64,000 bases of DNA from Eubacteriales bacterium (GTDB lineage: Bacteria; Bacillota; Clostridia; Christensenellales; CAG-138), in assembly GCA_021373115.1 (NCBI GenBank), contig JAJFTI010000015.1, positions 62,001-126,000 on the forward strand. The letters are read 5' to 3'. The notes below the pieces were generated by a model. The model saw only the letters and a program-made list of their open reading frames with translations. It was not told the origin of the DNA and made no database searches. Shown piece after piece: positions 17,274 through 26,095 of this stretch; position 1 is the first letter of the stretch; every line of letters starts with the position of its first letter. A program made the translations under genes and the position numbers.

Positions 17274-17660
17274 ATGAAACTGAAGGGCGTCGTCTATTCC
17301 ATGCTGTCCGCGATGATCTTCGGAACATCGCCCATCTTTTTCAAGACCATTGCCGCCACCGGCATCAATACGGCTACGCAGGTGGTGGTGCGCTCCTTCG
17401 TCACCATGTTGCTGGCGGCATTGCTTGCAGCGGCAAAGAAGCAGCCGATTCTCCTGAAAGGCCGTATGCTGCTGGACGCGCTCTGCGCGTTTGTAGCCGG
17501 GCAGGGGGTTACGGCGGTTTTGCTGAACTCGTCGTATGCTTATCTTCCGGCGGGCATGGCGACCTCGCTGCACTTTGTTTATCCTTCCGTGGTGATGCTG
17601 GTCTGCGTACTGCTTTTCCGCGAGCGCGTTCGTTCAAAAGGCTGCGACTCCGGTCTTTGA
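17274..17660 (+). pseudogene. Truncated EamA/DMT-family transporter
   Basis: The first 124 residues match the N-terminal half of a ten-helix drug/metabolite transporter: GVVYSMLSAMIFGTSPIFFK, a second to fourth hydrophobic segment and SLHFVYPSVVMLVCVLLFRERV. Homology then stops and a stop codon follows after nine more residues; the second EamA domain is missing. Only about four to five helices remain, against ten in the family. The gene is probably a deletion remnant at the edge of the DegT operon. The 197 bases before it hold a possible 15-codon reading frame (17123-17170) after GGGAGA but nothing recognisable. Confidence 0.65.
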
Positions 17661-17693
17661 ATTGAGCGGTGGCAAAGAAAACGAAATATGATA

Positions 17694-17720
17694 AGAAAAG
17701 GCGGAAGACCCGCCTTTTCT
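17694..17720. terminator. Bidirectional terminator
   Basis: Stem AAAAGGCGG / CCGCCTTTT with loop AAGAC, A-rich on one side and T-rich on the other. It separates the EamA remnant from the convergent UroD-family gene. Confidence 0.8.
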
Positions 17721-17863
17721 GTTGCCATATGGTTTTTCGGAACGGCTCGGAACGACAAGTCCCGCCTGAAAGAAGGTATGCTTCACTCGGCGCGTTTAAA
17801 AGTCGTTTGAAACGGAAGGGAGGATTTCCTTTTCTGCGCAAGCCGAAGGGAGCAAAACGGTGT

Positions 17864-18916
17864 TTACCGCATCTGCGAGGCGCGAAATTCGTTTGCCGCG
17901 CGATTCATGGCCAGAAAACCCTTCACGGGAACGTAATCCGGAATGGAGTTGCCGCTGCCGAGCGCGACCCCCCCGTGGCCAATGCTTTCTTCAATGGTGC
18001 GAAACACGATCGAGCGAATCTCCGCCTCCGGAAGAAGGCAGAGCACGTTCATATCGATTCCGCCAAGATTACAGATCCGGTCGCCGTAGAGCTCAACCCA
18101 GGTTGAAAACGGCGCAATCGCATCCTCGTTGGAGTGCTTGCCGTCGATGCCGGTTTGCAGGATATCCTCCATGACCGGGAAAATCCGTCCGCAGGAGTGC
18201 AGAAGGAAGGGCCGCCCTGCGTCGTGCGATATCTGAACGATATCGCGGTAAACGGGCAACACATGCGCGCGAATGTCTTCGTAAGAGATCAGCGTATTCG
18301 TTTGAAAGCCAAGGTCGTCGCCCATGCGGAACACGCAGTAAGCGGAGGCGTACGAATCTGCAAATCGCTTCCAGATGCGGCGGTAGACATCGCCGACCAT
18401 GGAGAACAGATCGGCATACAGATCCGGATCGTCTTCCGATAGATAGCAGAGGTTCATGTAGCCCGTGATATCCTCAACCGTTTCGAATACGCCGTAACCC
18501 GGCCCGCCGACGGCCCGCATGTTTTCCGGCATCTGTTTTGCAAGCAGCTCGAAGTATTCCCCGTTTTGCTCGAAGTACCAGTCGGGTATCCTGTCCCAGG
18601 GGTACCGGTCGAAATCGTTGCGGTTTTGAATCACGCCGGGAGCATGGCCGCGCAGGGAACCGCTGCCGGGCATGGATTGCGGGATGCCGCGTTCAAAGGA
18701 TACGATATCGTAACCGTGATCCTGCCAGAAACGGATATACCGCTGAAAGAACAGTTTCTTCTCGTCCGTGGTTCCGTCCAGCAGGTAACCCAGCTTTTCA
18801 CCGGTCGCTTTTTCCATAAAGGGTACGTCGATATGGTGCTCGTAAATCGGCAAGCGATCCGGCGTTTGATTTTTCATTGCTTTAACAAAGTATTCGTAGT
18901 TCGGTTCGATTTTCAT
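17864..18916 (-). CDS. UroD-family (methyltransferase-like) protein 1
   Basis: A 350-residue TIM-barrel protein of the uroporphyrinogen decarboxylase superfamily, in the branch with corrinoid-related methyltransferases rather than haem synthesis. It begins with FVKAMKNQTPDRLPIYEHHID, has FLLHSCGRIFPVMEDI (about 235) and ends with GGVALGSGNSIPDYVPVKG. The HxC half of the MtaA-type zinc site is present but the third Cys is replaced in GSGNS. No haem or cobalamin genes are nearby. GGGAGG precedes the ATG. It is divergent from the ROK regulator, 240 bases away, and so probably belongs to that regulon. Substrate unknown. Confidence 0.8.
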   Translation of the reverse strand: MKIEPNYEYFVKAMKNQTPDRLPIYEHHIDVPFMEKATGEKLGYLLDGTTDEKKLFFQRYIRFWQDHGYDIVSFERGIPQSMPGSGSLRGHAPGVIQNRNDFDRYPWDRIPDWYFEQNGEYFELLAKQMPENMRAVGGPGYGVFETVEDITGYMNLCYLSEDDPDLYADLFSMVGDVYRRIWKRFADSYASAYCVFRMGDDLGFQTNTLISYEDIRAHVLPVYRDIVQISHDAGRPFLLHSCGRIFPVMEDILQTGIDGKHSNEDAIAPFSTWVELYGDRICNLGGIDMNVLCLLPEAEIRSIVFRTIEESIGHGGVALGSGNSIPDYVPVKGFLAMNRAANEFRASQMR

Positions 18917-19029
18917 AATCGTCCTCCCTTCCCAAGCTCCGGCTTCATGGTATCAGACGCTGTTTTGTTTGTAAATAGACATTACCCTTGTGGTTTTAAA
19001 TGATACCGGAGCACCAGTTAAAAAAACGG

Positions 19030-19066
19030 TTGACAAAATAGAACGATCTTAATACAATGAATTAAG
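19030..19066 (+). promoter_or_regulatory. Promoter and operator of the ROK regulator gene
   Basis: TTGACA (19030-19035), exact 17-base spacer, TACAAT (19053-19058). The -10 lies inside the inverted repeat CTTAATACAATGAATTAAG (19048-19066; arms CTTAAT / ATTAAG). A 16 of 19 match recurs at 20472-20490 before the lyxose isomerase gene. Confidence 0.75.
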
Positions 19067-19155
19067 TAAGGGAACCATCCCATTGCATTTCATGGATACA
19101 GGACGAGAATGCGTCGAAAAATCTGGTAAATCAATAGTATAGATTGAGGCGCCGA

Positions 19156-20364
19156 ATGTCGATTCGCAACATCAACAACGAAATCATGAAGGAAAACAAC
19201 TCCAAACTCGTGATGGATGTCATTCGTCATACAAAGGATATCTCGCGAACGGAGCTGGCGAAAAAGATCGGCATGACGCAGGCATCGCTGACGAATATCG
19301 TCAACGATTTGATTCAAAAGGGGTTTCTGGTTGAAACCGGAGAAGCGGAATCGAACGGCGGACGCCGTCCAATCCTGCTCAACATCAATTCCACCGCCGG
19401 CTATGTCGTAGGGATCAATCTCAAAGCGACGGAGCTCTGCTGCATTGTGACCGATTTTTCGGCGAACATCCTGATTTGCGAGTACGAACCGGTTGAGATT
19501 ACGCGGGGCGTGGACGCGATTCTGGAGCAGGTCATCGGCATGGCGAATCGCTGCATCGCGGCTTCCGGCGTGAAGAAGGACGATATTCTCGGAGTCGGGC
19601 TGGTTTCGGCGGGTCCGTATGACTATGAGAGCGGCGTTATGATTAACCCCCCGAACTTTATGGGATGGGACAACGTTCGCATTAAGGAAATCGTCAGCAG
19701 CGCGCTCGATCTGCCCGTTTCGTTTGAAAAGGAAACGCCCGCCGCCGCGCTCGCCGAATATTGGTTTGGCGATGCAAGCCGCTCGCGCAGCCTTTTTCTG
19801 ATCAGTATTTTCGACGTCGGCATCGGCGGAAGTCTCGTGCTGGATGGCCGCGTTTACCACGGGTTTAAAGGCGGCGCCGCGGAGATCGGGCATATGACGA
19901 TCGATCCAACGGGCAAACAGTGCGCCTGCGGGAACTTTGGCTGCCTGGAAACCATGGCGGACGGGCGCGCGACAACGGAGCATTACCGCCGCGCGCTGAA
20001 GCTGGATCATCTGGAAATGCAGAAACTCGGTATAACGGACGTCTCCGGCGCAGATTTAAACTTCCTGATTCAAAGAGCGCAGGAAGGGGACGACCTCTGC
20101 GTACGGGAGCTGGAACGCAGCGCGAACTATATCGGCATTGCGCTTCAGAACGTGATTCAGATGTACAGTCCGGATACCATCGTGCTGGCCGGTGAATTTG
20201 TGGATAACAGCGACCTGCTCTCCGAGCGGATCATTCGCACCGTGAAAGCCCGGCATTACTTCAAGCATATGCCGGAGATTCGAATCTATAAAAGCAAACT
20301 GGGCGACACCATATTCCCGCTCGGCGGGGTTGCGCTGGTGCTGCAGAAGTATTTTAAAATGTAA
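19156..20364 (+). CDS. ROK-family transcriptional regulator (XylR/NagC type)
   Basis: A 402-residue repressor: N-terminal winged helix-turn-helix (ISRTELAKKIGMTQASLTNIV, about 28-48), then a ROK domain with GINLKATELCCIV, ISIFDVGIGGSLVLDG and the zinc motif CACGNFGCLE (about 260-270) after GAAEIGHM. Sugar binding releases such repressors from DNA. The ATG at 19156 is used because TTGAGGCG lies just upstream; the TTG at 19144 is part of that site. The operator overlapping its own -10, and a close copy before the next operon, point to autorepression and control of the lyxose isomerase operon. Confidence 0.88.
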   Translation: MSIRNINNEIMKENNSKLVMDVIRHTKDISRTELAKKIGMTQASLTNIVNDLIQKGFLVETGEAESNGGRRPILLNINSTAGYVVGINLKATELCCIVTDFSANILICEYEPVEITRGVDAILEQVIGMANRCIAASGVKKDDILGVGLVSAGPYDYESGVMINPPNFMGWDNVRIKEIVSSALDLPVSFEKETPAAALAEYWFGDASRSRSLFLISIFDVGIGGSLVLDGRVYHGFKGGAAEIGHMTIDPTGKQCACGNFGCLETMADGRATTEHYRRALKLDHLEMQKLGITDVSGADLNFLIQRAQEGDDLCVRELERSANYIGIALQNVIQMYSPDTIVLAGEFVDNSDLLSERIIRTVKARHYFKHMPEIRIYKSKLGDTIFPLGGVALVLQKYFKM

Positions 20365-20390
20365 CCGAACCGGATCATTTCGAGCAGTTT

Positions 20391-20410
20391 CAAACCATCG
20401 GTTTGTTTTC
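20391..20410 (+). terminator. Terminator after the ROK gene
   Basis: Stem CAAACC / GGTTTG with loop ATC followed by TTTT. The stem is short. Confidence 0.5.
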
Positions 20411-20471
20411 CGACAGAAACAGAGGAAATCCTGCGTGCTCCAACTGCACGCGGACGATTTTCGCAACGCAA

Positions 20472-20490
20472 CTTAATTCAATGAAAAAAG
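20472..20490 (+). promoter_or_regulatory. ROK operator candidate before the lyxose isomerase operon
   Basis: CTTAATTCAATGAAAAAAG matches the inverted repeat at the ROK promoter at 16 of 19 positions; the left arm is intact and the right arm decayed. It lies 23 bases before the isomerase start. No strong -35/-10 pair is visible around it. Confidence 0.55.
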
Positions 20491-20513
20491 AAAGTAACGG
20501 AGTTTAGGAATTC

Positions 20514-21197
20514 ATGAAGAGATCGGAAGTTGAACGGTACATCGCGTGGGCAAAAAAACTGATTCAGGAGACCGGCTGCACGCTGCCGGGGTTTGCCTAC
20601 TGGACGATTGACGAATGGAAGAAGATGGGGCACCGCACCGGCGCCATGCAAAAAACCATGCTCGGCTGGGACGTGACGGACTACGGGATGGGCGACTTTT
20701 CGAAAATTGGGAATGTGCTCTTCACGGTGCGCAACGGAAGTTTGCAGGATAAATCGATCGGGACGCCGTATGCGGAAAAGCTCATTCCGATTTTGGACGG
20801 TCAGCGCCTGCCGATGCACTGCCACCACAGCAAGACGGAGGATATCATCAATCGCGGCGGCGGCGTGATGTTTATGAAACTGTACAATTCCCTGCCAAAC
20901 GGGTTGCCGGATTTTGCAAGCGACGTTACGGTATTTTCCGACGGAATGCCCATTACGGTAAAGGCGGGCGAGGAATTCTACGTTACCCGCGGAAACAGCC
21001 TTTCTCTGACGCCCGGCATGTATCATATCTTCGGCGCGAAAGCCGGGGCGGGCGATCTGGTGGTCGGCGAGGTTTCCTCCATTAACGACGATAATGTCGA
21101 TAACGATTTTTACGAGAACGTGCAGCGTTTCGTTTCGATTGAGGAGGACGTTCCCGCCACCACTCCGCTTTGCAACGAATACAGCCGTATTTTTTAG
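20514..21197 (+). CDS. D-lyxose/D-mannose ketol-isomerase (cupin type)
   Basis: Cytosolic cupin isomerase (EC 5.3.1.15 family) of 227 residues that interconverts D-lyxose with D-xylulose and usually also D-mannose with D-fructose. The metal site is visible as MHCHHSKTEDII (His102, His104 or His105, Glu109) with a further His in LTPGMYHIFG near 165. GGGVMFMKLYNS and the N-terminal GFAYWTIDEWKKMG fit the family, and the length is typical. It opens an operon with a sugar ABC importer, a UroD-like protein, an epimerase-like protein, a dehydrogenase and a PfkB kinase. A ketose made here is the natural substrate of the kinase. Confidence 0.88.
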   Translation: MKRSEVERYIAWAKKLIQETGCTLPGFAYWTIDEWKKMGHRTGAMQKTMLGWDVTDYGMGDFSKIGNVLFTVRNGSLQDKSIGTPYAEKLIPILDGQRLPMHCHHSKTEDIINRGGGVMFMKLYNSLPNGLPDFASDVTVFSDGMPITVKAGEEFYVTRGNSLSLTPGMYHIFGAKAGAGDLVVGEVSSINDDNVDNDFYENVQRFVSIEEDVPATTPLCNEYSRIF

Positions 21198-21268
21198 AGC
21201 CTGATTCGAATTCAATTTCCCCGAAAAGGGAATAAGCCGAAAGGCATATTAAAAAGGAGGAAGAAACA

Positions 21269-22330
21269 ATGAAGAAAATCGTACTGATTGTGGTCTCTCT
21301 GCTCCTCGTGTCTGCAATGGCGTTTGGCTGTGCGCCCGCCGCACAGACAACCGAAGCAGCTGCGACCGAAGCGCCCGCAGCCGAGGCCGCAACCGAGGCC
21401 GCGACCGAAGCGCCCGCTGCCGATCAGGAAATCGTTGTGGCTGGCATTGTATTCCAGGATGACCAGTTCATGAACATGCTGACCAAAGGCTATCAGGACG
21501 CCGCCGCGGATGCGGGCGTGAAATGCCTCACCGACAACACGCAGAACGACCAGGCCAAGGAAGTTGAACTGATCAACACCTACCTGGCACAGGGCGTGGA
21601 CGGCATCGCGATTGCGCCGTTGTCTCCTGATGCATCCGTTGCCGCGCTGAAAGCAGCCGACGAGCAAGGCATGAAGGTTGCCATCACGAACATGAACCTC
21701 ACGAACGCGCCGTTCATCGTTGGTGGTTACACCTCGGACGACTATACCAACTGTCAGCTTGTTGGCAAGGTTGCCGCGCAGATCCTCAAAGAGCATTTTG
21801 GCGACAAGACCCTCAAGATCGCGATCGTCCAGTTTGCCTCTTTGTTGCCGGTAAACTCTGGCGCGCGTGTCAAGGGCTACTTCGATGCGCTCGATGCCGG
21901 TGGTATCAAGTACGAGATCGTTGCCGATCAGGATGCCTGGCTGCAGGATACCGCGCTGGCCACTGCTGACGCGATCATCACCGCCCACCCGGATCTCGAC
22001 GTGATCATCGCGGTCAACGACGGCGGCACGATCGGCTCCGCGCAGGCCGTTGTCAACGCAGGCAAGTCCGAGCAGATTATGGTCTTTGGCCATGACGGTT
22101 CCGAGCAGATTGCGAGCATGATTCTTGACGACACCAACCCGCTGCAGGCGGTTGTTGCGCAGGATCCGTACGGCCAGGGCTACAACGCCATGTCCGTTCT
22201 GATCAAGGCCATCAAGGGCGAGGACGTCTCCGCGACACAGGGCAAGTGCGAGTTCCTCGACGGTATCGTTCTGTCCGTGCTGGACAAGCCGGGCGTTGAG
22301 GAATGGGTAAAGACCAATTACCCCGGCTAA
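21269..22330 (+). CDS. Sugar ABC transporter substrate-binding lipoprotein
   Basis: Ribose/galactose-type periplasmic-binding-protein fold (Peripla_BP_4), 353 residues. The lipoprotein signal has a hydrophobic core and lipobox AFGC (Cys21), followed by a low-complexity Ala/Thr/Glu linker to about residue 53. The binding domains start at IVVAGIVFQDDQFMN, with GVDGIAIAPLSPDA, DVIIAVNDGGTIGSAQAV and VFGHDGSEQIASMI marking the hinge and sugar pocket. AAAAAGGAGG precedes the ATG. It delivers sugar to the next two gene products. A stem-loop follows its stop codon. Specificity unknown; a pentose, hexose or polyol processed by the isomerase is likely. Confidence 0.88.
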   Translation: MKKIVLIVVSLLLVSAMAFGCAPAAQTTEAAATEAPAAEAATEAATEAPAADQEIVVAGIVFQDDQFMNMLTKGYQDAAADAGVKCLTDNTQNDQAKEVELINTYLAQGVDGIAIAPLSPDASVAALKAADEQGMKVAITNMNLTNAPFIVGGYTSDDYTNCQLVGKVAAQILKEHFGDKTLKIAIVQFASLLPVNSGARVKGYFDALDAGGIKYEIVADQDAWLQDTALATADAIITAHPDLDVIIAVNDGGTIGSAQAVVNAGKSEQIMVFGHDGSEQIASMILDDTNPLQAVVAQDPYGQGYNAMSVLIKAIKGEDVSATQGKCEFLDGIVLSVLDKPGVEEWVKTNYPG

Positions 22331-22358
22331 GAATATCTGGTATAATCGACGTAAAAGG

Positions 22359-22384
22359 GCGGGGAAGAATTCGTTCTTCCCCGT
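22359..22384 (+). promoter_or_regulatory. Intercistronic stem-loop after the binding-protein gene
   Basis: Ten-base-pair stem CGGGGAAGAA / TTCTTCCCCG with a TTCG tetraloop (22360-22383), without a U-tract. It lies between the binding-protein and ATPase genes and probably protects the upstream message or limits read-through. Confidence 0.65.
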
Positions 22385-22424
22385 CTGGCTGACCCAATCA
22401 AATCCCGATGAAAGGCTGATCTCC

Positions 22425-23906
22425 ATGGTAATATTACGCACAGAACATCTGACCAAGGATTATCCGGGCTGCCGCGCGTTGGACGACGTTACCGTTAGTT
22501 TTGAAAGCGGCAAGGTAAACGCGCTGCTCGGAAAGAATGGCTCCGGCAAATCGACGCTTGTCAAGTGTTTTTCCGGTGCGATTCAGCAAAGCGCGGGCGA
22601 GTTCTTCCTGAACGATGAAAGATGCAGTTTTGCCAAGCCGACGGAAGCCTACAACCACGGCTTTGCCACCGTTTACCAGGAGATGAGCCTCGTATCCGGA
22701 CTGACGGTAACCGAGAATATTTTTCTGGGCAGAATGCCGAAAAAAGGCGGTTTGATCGACTGGAACCGCGCGCATGCCGACGCCAAGAAAATGCTGGATA
22801 TGATGAAGGTCAATATCAATCCAAGGGAGATCGTATCGCGTCTTTCCATGTGGCAGTGCCAGGTCGTTGAGATCACGAAAGCGATGAGCTATCATCCCAA
22901 AGTGCTCATGCTGGACGAACCGACCTCCGCGCTTGCGTCCACGGAAATCAACATTCTCTTCGACGTCATTCGCGAGTTGAAGAAACAGGACGTTATCATT
23001 ATTTATATCTCACATAAGCTCCATGAAATTCCTCAGATTGCCGATACCGTAACCGTGCTGCGCGACGGGCGGATGATCGGCAAAGTCAACATTGAAGACG
23101 TGGAACACAAGGACATTCTGGGCATGATGTTTGGGGATGTTGTCATCCGCAAACGCCCCGCAGACATCGTTCCTCAGGAGGAGGTTGTGCTCGATGTGAA
23201 GAACCTCACCCGGAGCGGCAAATTTGAGAATATCAGCTTCCAACTGCACAAGAGCGAGGTGCTCGGCATTGCCGGCATGCTCGGCTCCGGCAGGACGGAG
23301 CTTTTAAAATCCATATTCGGCGCGGACCCGTATGACAGCGGAACAATCAAAGTCAACGGCGTAAAAATACGCCATAATGCCTCGCCGATCACCATGAAAA
23401 AGCACGGGCTGGGACTGACGCCGGAGGATCGCAAACAGGAAGGGCTCATCCTGATCCATTCGATTCGGGACAATCTCTGCTATGCAAGCATGTCCCGCAC
23501 ATCCGTCGGCTGGATGGAGAACAGGCGCGTCCGCGCGCAGATTGCAAACGAGCAGATCGAAAACCTGCAGATCAAGGTTCCAGACGTAAAGGCGACGGTG
23601 GGGTCGCTTTCCGGCGGAAACCAGCAGAAGGTCGTGGTCGGAAATTGGCTGAACACGCAGCCGCAGATCATGCTGTACGACGAGCCTTCGCGCGGCATTG
23701 ACGTTGCCGCCAAGCAGCAGATTTTTGAAATCATGTGGGAACAGTCCAAACGCGGGATTGCCACCATATTCGTTTCGAGCGAACTGGAAGAACTTCTGGA
23801 AACCTGCAACCGGATTCTTATTATGAGCAACGGCAAACTGACCGGCGAAGCCTATCCCGATAATTTAACGGTAGAAGCCCTATACTCACTGTGCATGGAG
23901 GACTGA
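22425..23906 (+). CDS. Sugar ABC transporter ATPase (RbsA/MglA type)
   Basis: Tandem ATPase of 493 residues energising the importer. Domain 1 has Walker A GKNGSGKST (about 38), a degenerate signature LSMWQCQVVEI and Walker B VLMLDEPTSAL. Domain 2 has the non-canonical Walker A GMLGSGRTELL (about 285), the intact LSGGNQQKV signature and IMLYDEPSRGID. This asymmetry is normal for the CUT2 family. The permease gene begins three bases after its stop codon, with its ribosome binding site inside the last codons of this gene. Confidence 0.93.
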   Translation: MVILRTEHLTKDYPGCRALDDVTVSFESGKVNALLGKNGSGKSTLVKCFSGAIQQSAGEFFLNDERCSFAKPTEAYNHGFATVYQEMSLVSGLTVTENIFLGRMPKKGGLIDWNRAHADAKKMLDMMKVNINPREIVSRLSMWQCQVVEITKAMSYHPKVLMLDEPTSALASTEINILFDVIRELKKQDVIIIYISHKLHEIPQIADTVTVLRDGRMIGKVNIEDVEHKDILGMMFGDVVIRKRPADIVPQEEVVLDVKNLTRSGKFENISFQLHKSEVLGIAGMLGSGRTELLKSIFGADPYDSGTIKVNGVKIRHNASPITMKKHGLGLTPEDRKQEGLILIHSIRDNLCYASMSRTSVGWMENRRVRAQIANEQIENLQIKVPDVKATVGSLSGGNQQKVVVGNWLNTQPQIMLYDEPSRGIDVAAKQQIFEIMWEQSKRGIATIFVSSELEELLETCNRILIMSNGKLTGEAYPDNLTVEALYSLCMED

Positions 23907-23908
23907 AC

Positions 23909-24913
23909 ATGGCAAACGATATTAAAAAATTCAATAGTCGGAGTGCGAAGAACTTTGTTCTGGATCACATCATCGAGGTACTGCTCATCGTGCTCGTCGT
24001 CGTCATGACGCTGGCCTCAAGCACCTTCTTTACCTGGCCGAACTGGGCGAATATCTTCCGCAACATGTCCATGAAGGGCGTAATCGCATTCGGCATGACG
24101 ATGGTCATCATCGCGGGGCAGATCGATCTTTCCATCGGCTCCACCGTTGCGCTCAGCGGCGTAATCATCGCCAGATGCTGCCGCGACCTACCGGACGCAA
24201 CCGGCATGTCGCTGACGGTCGCCTGCATCGTCGGCATTCTGCTTTCATTCGTTGTGGCAATCGGCATGGGCATATTGCACGGCTATGCGCAGCATAAATT
24301 CGGCATGCCTTCGTTCATTGTCACGCTCGCATCGCTCAACCTGCTGTACGGCCTGGCGGGCATGCTCAGCGGCGGATTCCCGATTGCAAACGAATTCCCG
24401 ACGTGGTTCAACCAAATCGGTACGGGAAAGGTCGGCGGAGCGCAGGGACTGCCGATTCCGGCAATTATCCTGCTGGTGGTGTTCATTGTCTTCTATTTCA
24501 TTATGAATTATACGACGACAGGACGATCCATCTATGCGGTGGGCGGTAATCCGGAGTCGGCGCGACTCTCCGGCATCAACGTGCTGGCAACAAAGATCAT
24601 CGTGTTCGCCTCCGTGCAGTGCATGTGCGTCATCGCGGGCATCATCAACAGCGCGCAGGTCATCGCGGGCTCCTACAGCTTTGGCAGAGGCTGGGAGGTG
24701 GACGTAATTTCGGCGGTCGTCATAGGCGGAACGAGCATGCTCGGCGGCATCGGCAAGGTTTGGGGAACGCTCATCGGCATCATCTTCCTTGGCGTTATCG
24801 TAAACGGCATGACGATTCTGAACCTCGATATTTACGCGCAGTTTGTCGTGCGCGCGGTGCTCATGTTCTTCGCGGTGATGGTTGCGACCTTCCGCGCGAA
24901 AGCAAAAGCATAA
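23909..24913 (+). CDS. Sugar ABC transporter permease (RbsC type)
   Basis: Integral membrane permease of 334 residues with eight to ten hydrophobic segments. The CUT2 coupling block is GMTMVIIAGQIDLSIGSTVALSGV (here about 69-92), followed by the conserved YAVGGNPESARLSGINV and VVIGGTSMLGGIGKVWGT. The ATG at 23909 has GGAGG ten bases upstream, within the end of the ATPase gene. It forms the channel for the binding protein at 21269. Confidence 0.93.
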   Translation: MANDIKKFNSRSAKNFVLDHIIEVLLIVLVVVMTLASSTFFTWPNWANIFRNMSMKGVIAFGMTMVIIAGQIDLSIGSTVALSGVIIARCCRDLPDATGMSLTVACIVGILLSFVVAIGMGILHGYAQHKFGMPSFIVTLASLNLLYGLAGMLSGGFPIANEFPTWFNQIGTGKVGGAQGLPIPAIILLVVFIVFYFIMNYTTTGRSIYAVGGNPESARLSGINVLATKIIVFASVQCMCVIAGIINSAQVIAGSYSFGRGWEVDVISAVVIGGTSMLGGIGKVWGTLIGIIFLGVIVNGMTILNLDIYAQFVVRAVLMFFAVMVATFRAKAKA

Positions 24914-24939
24914 CAACCGTCCGGAAAGGAGCAGACGGC

Positions 24940-26001
24940 ATGAACGAGATGACTTCACTTCAGCGCGTCCGGGCCGTGCTGAACGGCGAAACGCCGGATC
25001 GTGTACCCGTGATTCCGCAGGGGTTCATGTTCTGCGCGGCAAACATCGGGACTAAAATCGGCCGGATCAACCGCGACCCGAAAAAGATGGCGGAATCGCA
25101 GGTTCTCACGCAGCAGCAGTTTGGCTACGACGGCTGTGTCATCGACGTGGACGACGCAACGCTGGCGGAAGCCTGCGGCGCACGCGCGCTGTTTCGCGAC
25201 GACGGGGTTGCGATTATCGATGAGGAACATCCCGCGCTGATGGACCTGAGCGAGATCGACAATCTTGAACTGCCGGATCCCAACCGCTCCGGAAGGTTGC
25301 CGGAATGGCTCGAGACCACCCAGCGGATTATGGACGCTGTGGGAGACCACGTGTTCGTCATGGGGCGCGCGGATCAGGGCCCGTTCGATCTTTTGTGCCT
25401 GCTGCGCGGCGCGCAGGAATTCATGATGGATTTATTGACCGAGGAACCGGAAGTGATTCTCCATGCGATGGAGTGGACGACGAAAGCGCATATCATCTTT
25501 GCGAACGCAATGCTGAAGATTGCGCACGCCACCAGCATGGGGGACTCCTACGCCAGCCCGAACCTTGTTTCCCCGGCGACCTACGAAAAATATGCGCTGC
25601 CGTTTGAGCAGCAGGTCGTGCGCGCGGTGCAGACGAAGGAGCGCCCGTATTCGATCCATATTTGCGGAAACACGACGAAGATCATCGATAAAATGGCACT
25701 GACCGGGTCGAAGATTCTGGAAGTGGACTGGCAGATGGATATGGGCGAGGCCCGCGCCGCCGTTCCGGACAATGTTGTGCTGATGGGCAACATTGACCCG
25801 AGCGACCCGCTGGTGCAGGGGACTCCGGAGGATGTGGATCGGAAAGCGAAGTACATAATCGAAAAAACCGCGGGAAGAGGGCTGATCCTCAGTTCCGGCT
25901 GCGCAATGGGCGCCAATACCCCGCCGGAAAATGTTGCGGCTATGGTCGCCGCGGCGAAGAAATACGGCACCTATGAGCAGCTGCTCCGGATGCGGCGGTA
26001 A
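24940..26001 (+). CDS. UroD-family (MtaA-like methyltransferase) protein 2
   Basis: A 353-residue uroporphyrinogen-decarboxylase-superfamily protein. It keeps all three ligands expected of the MtaA/MtbA zinc site: His and Cys in YSIHICGNTTKIID (about 235) and Cys in ILSSGCAMGANTPPENV (about 325). Such proteins move methyl groups between corrinoid proteins and thiols or other acceptors; no corrinoid protein gene is seen here. AAAGGAG precedes the ATG at 24940; the long upstream frame overlaps the permease. Its place between the permease and sugar-metabolic genes suggests an unusual step on the imported compound, for example handling of a methyl group, but that is inference. Confidence 0.82.
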   Translation: MNEMTSLQRVRAVLNGETPDRVPVIPQGFMFCAANIGTKIGRINRDPKKMAESQVLTQQQFGYDGCVIDVDDATLAEACGARALFRDDGVAIIDEEHPALMDLSEIDNLELPDPNRSGRLPEWLETTQRIMDAVGDHVFVMGRADQGPFDLLCLLRGAQEFMMDLLTEEPEVILHAMEWTTKAHIIFANAMLKIAHATSMGDSYASPNLVSPATYEKYALPFEQQVVRAVQTKERPYSIHICGNTTKIIDKMALTGSKILEVDWQMDMGEARAAVPDNVVLMGNIDPSDPLVQGTPEDVDRKAKYIIEKTAGRGLILSSGCAMGANTPPENVAAMVAAAKKYGTYEQLLRMRR

Positions 26002-26095
26002 ATGAAAGGAAAGAGGCGAGGGAAATCCCTTGCCCTTTCGTTCCTTACCCCCAAATTCCTTACTAAAACAGAACGAACGGGTATCTAGAAAGCAT

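Noticed and set aside
17864..18916. UroD-family gene as haem biosynthesis hemE
   Set aside because: No haem genes nearby, the HSCG and GSGNS blocks belong to the methyltransferase-like branch, and the context is a sugar regulon.
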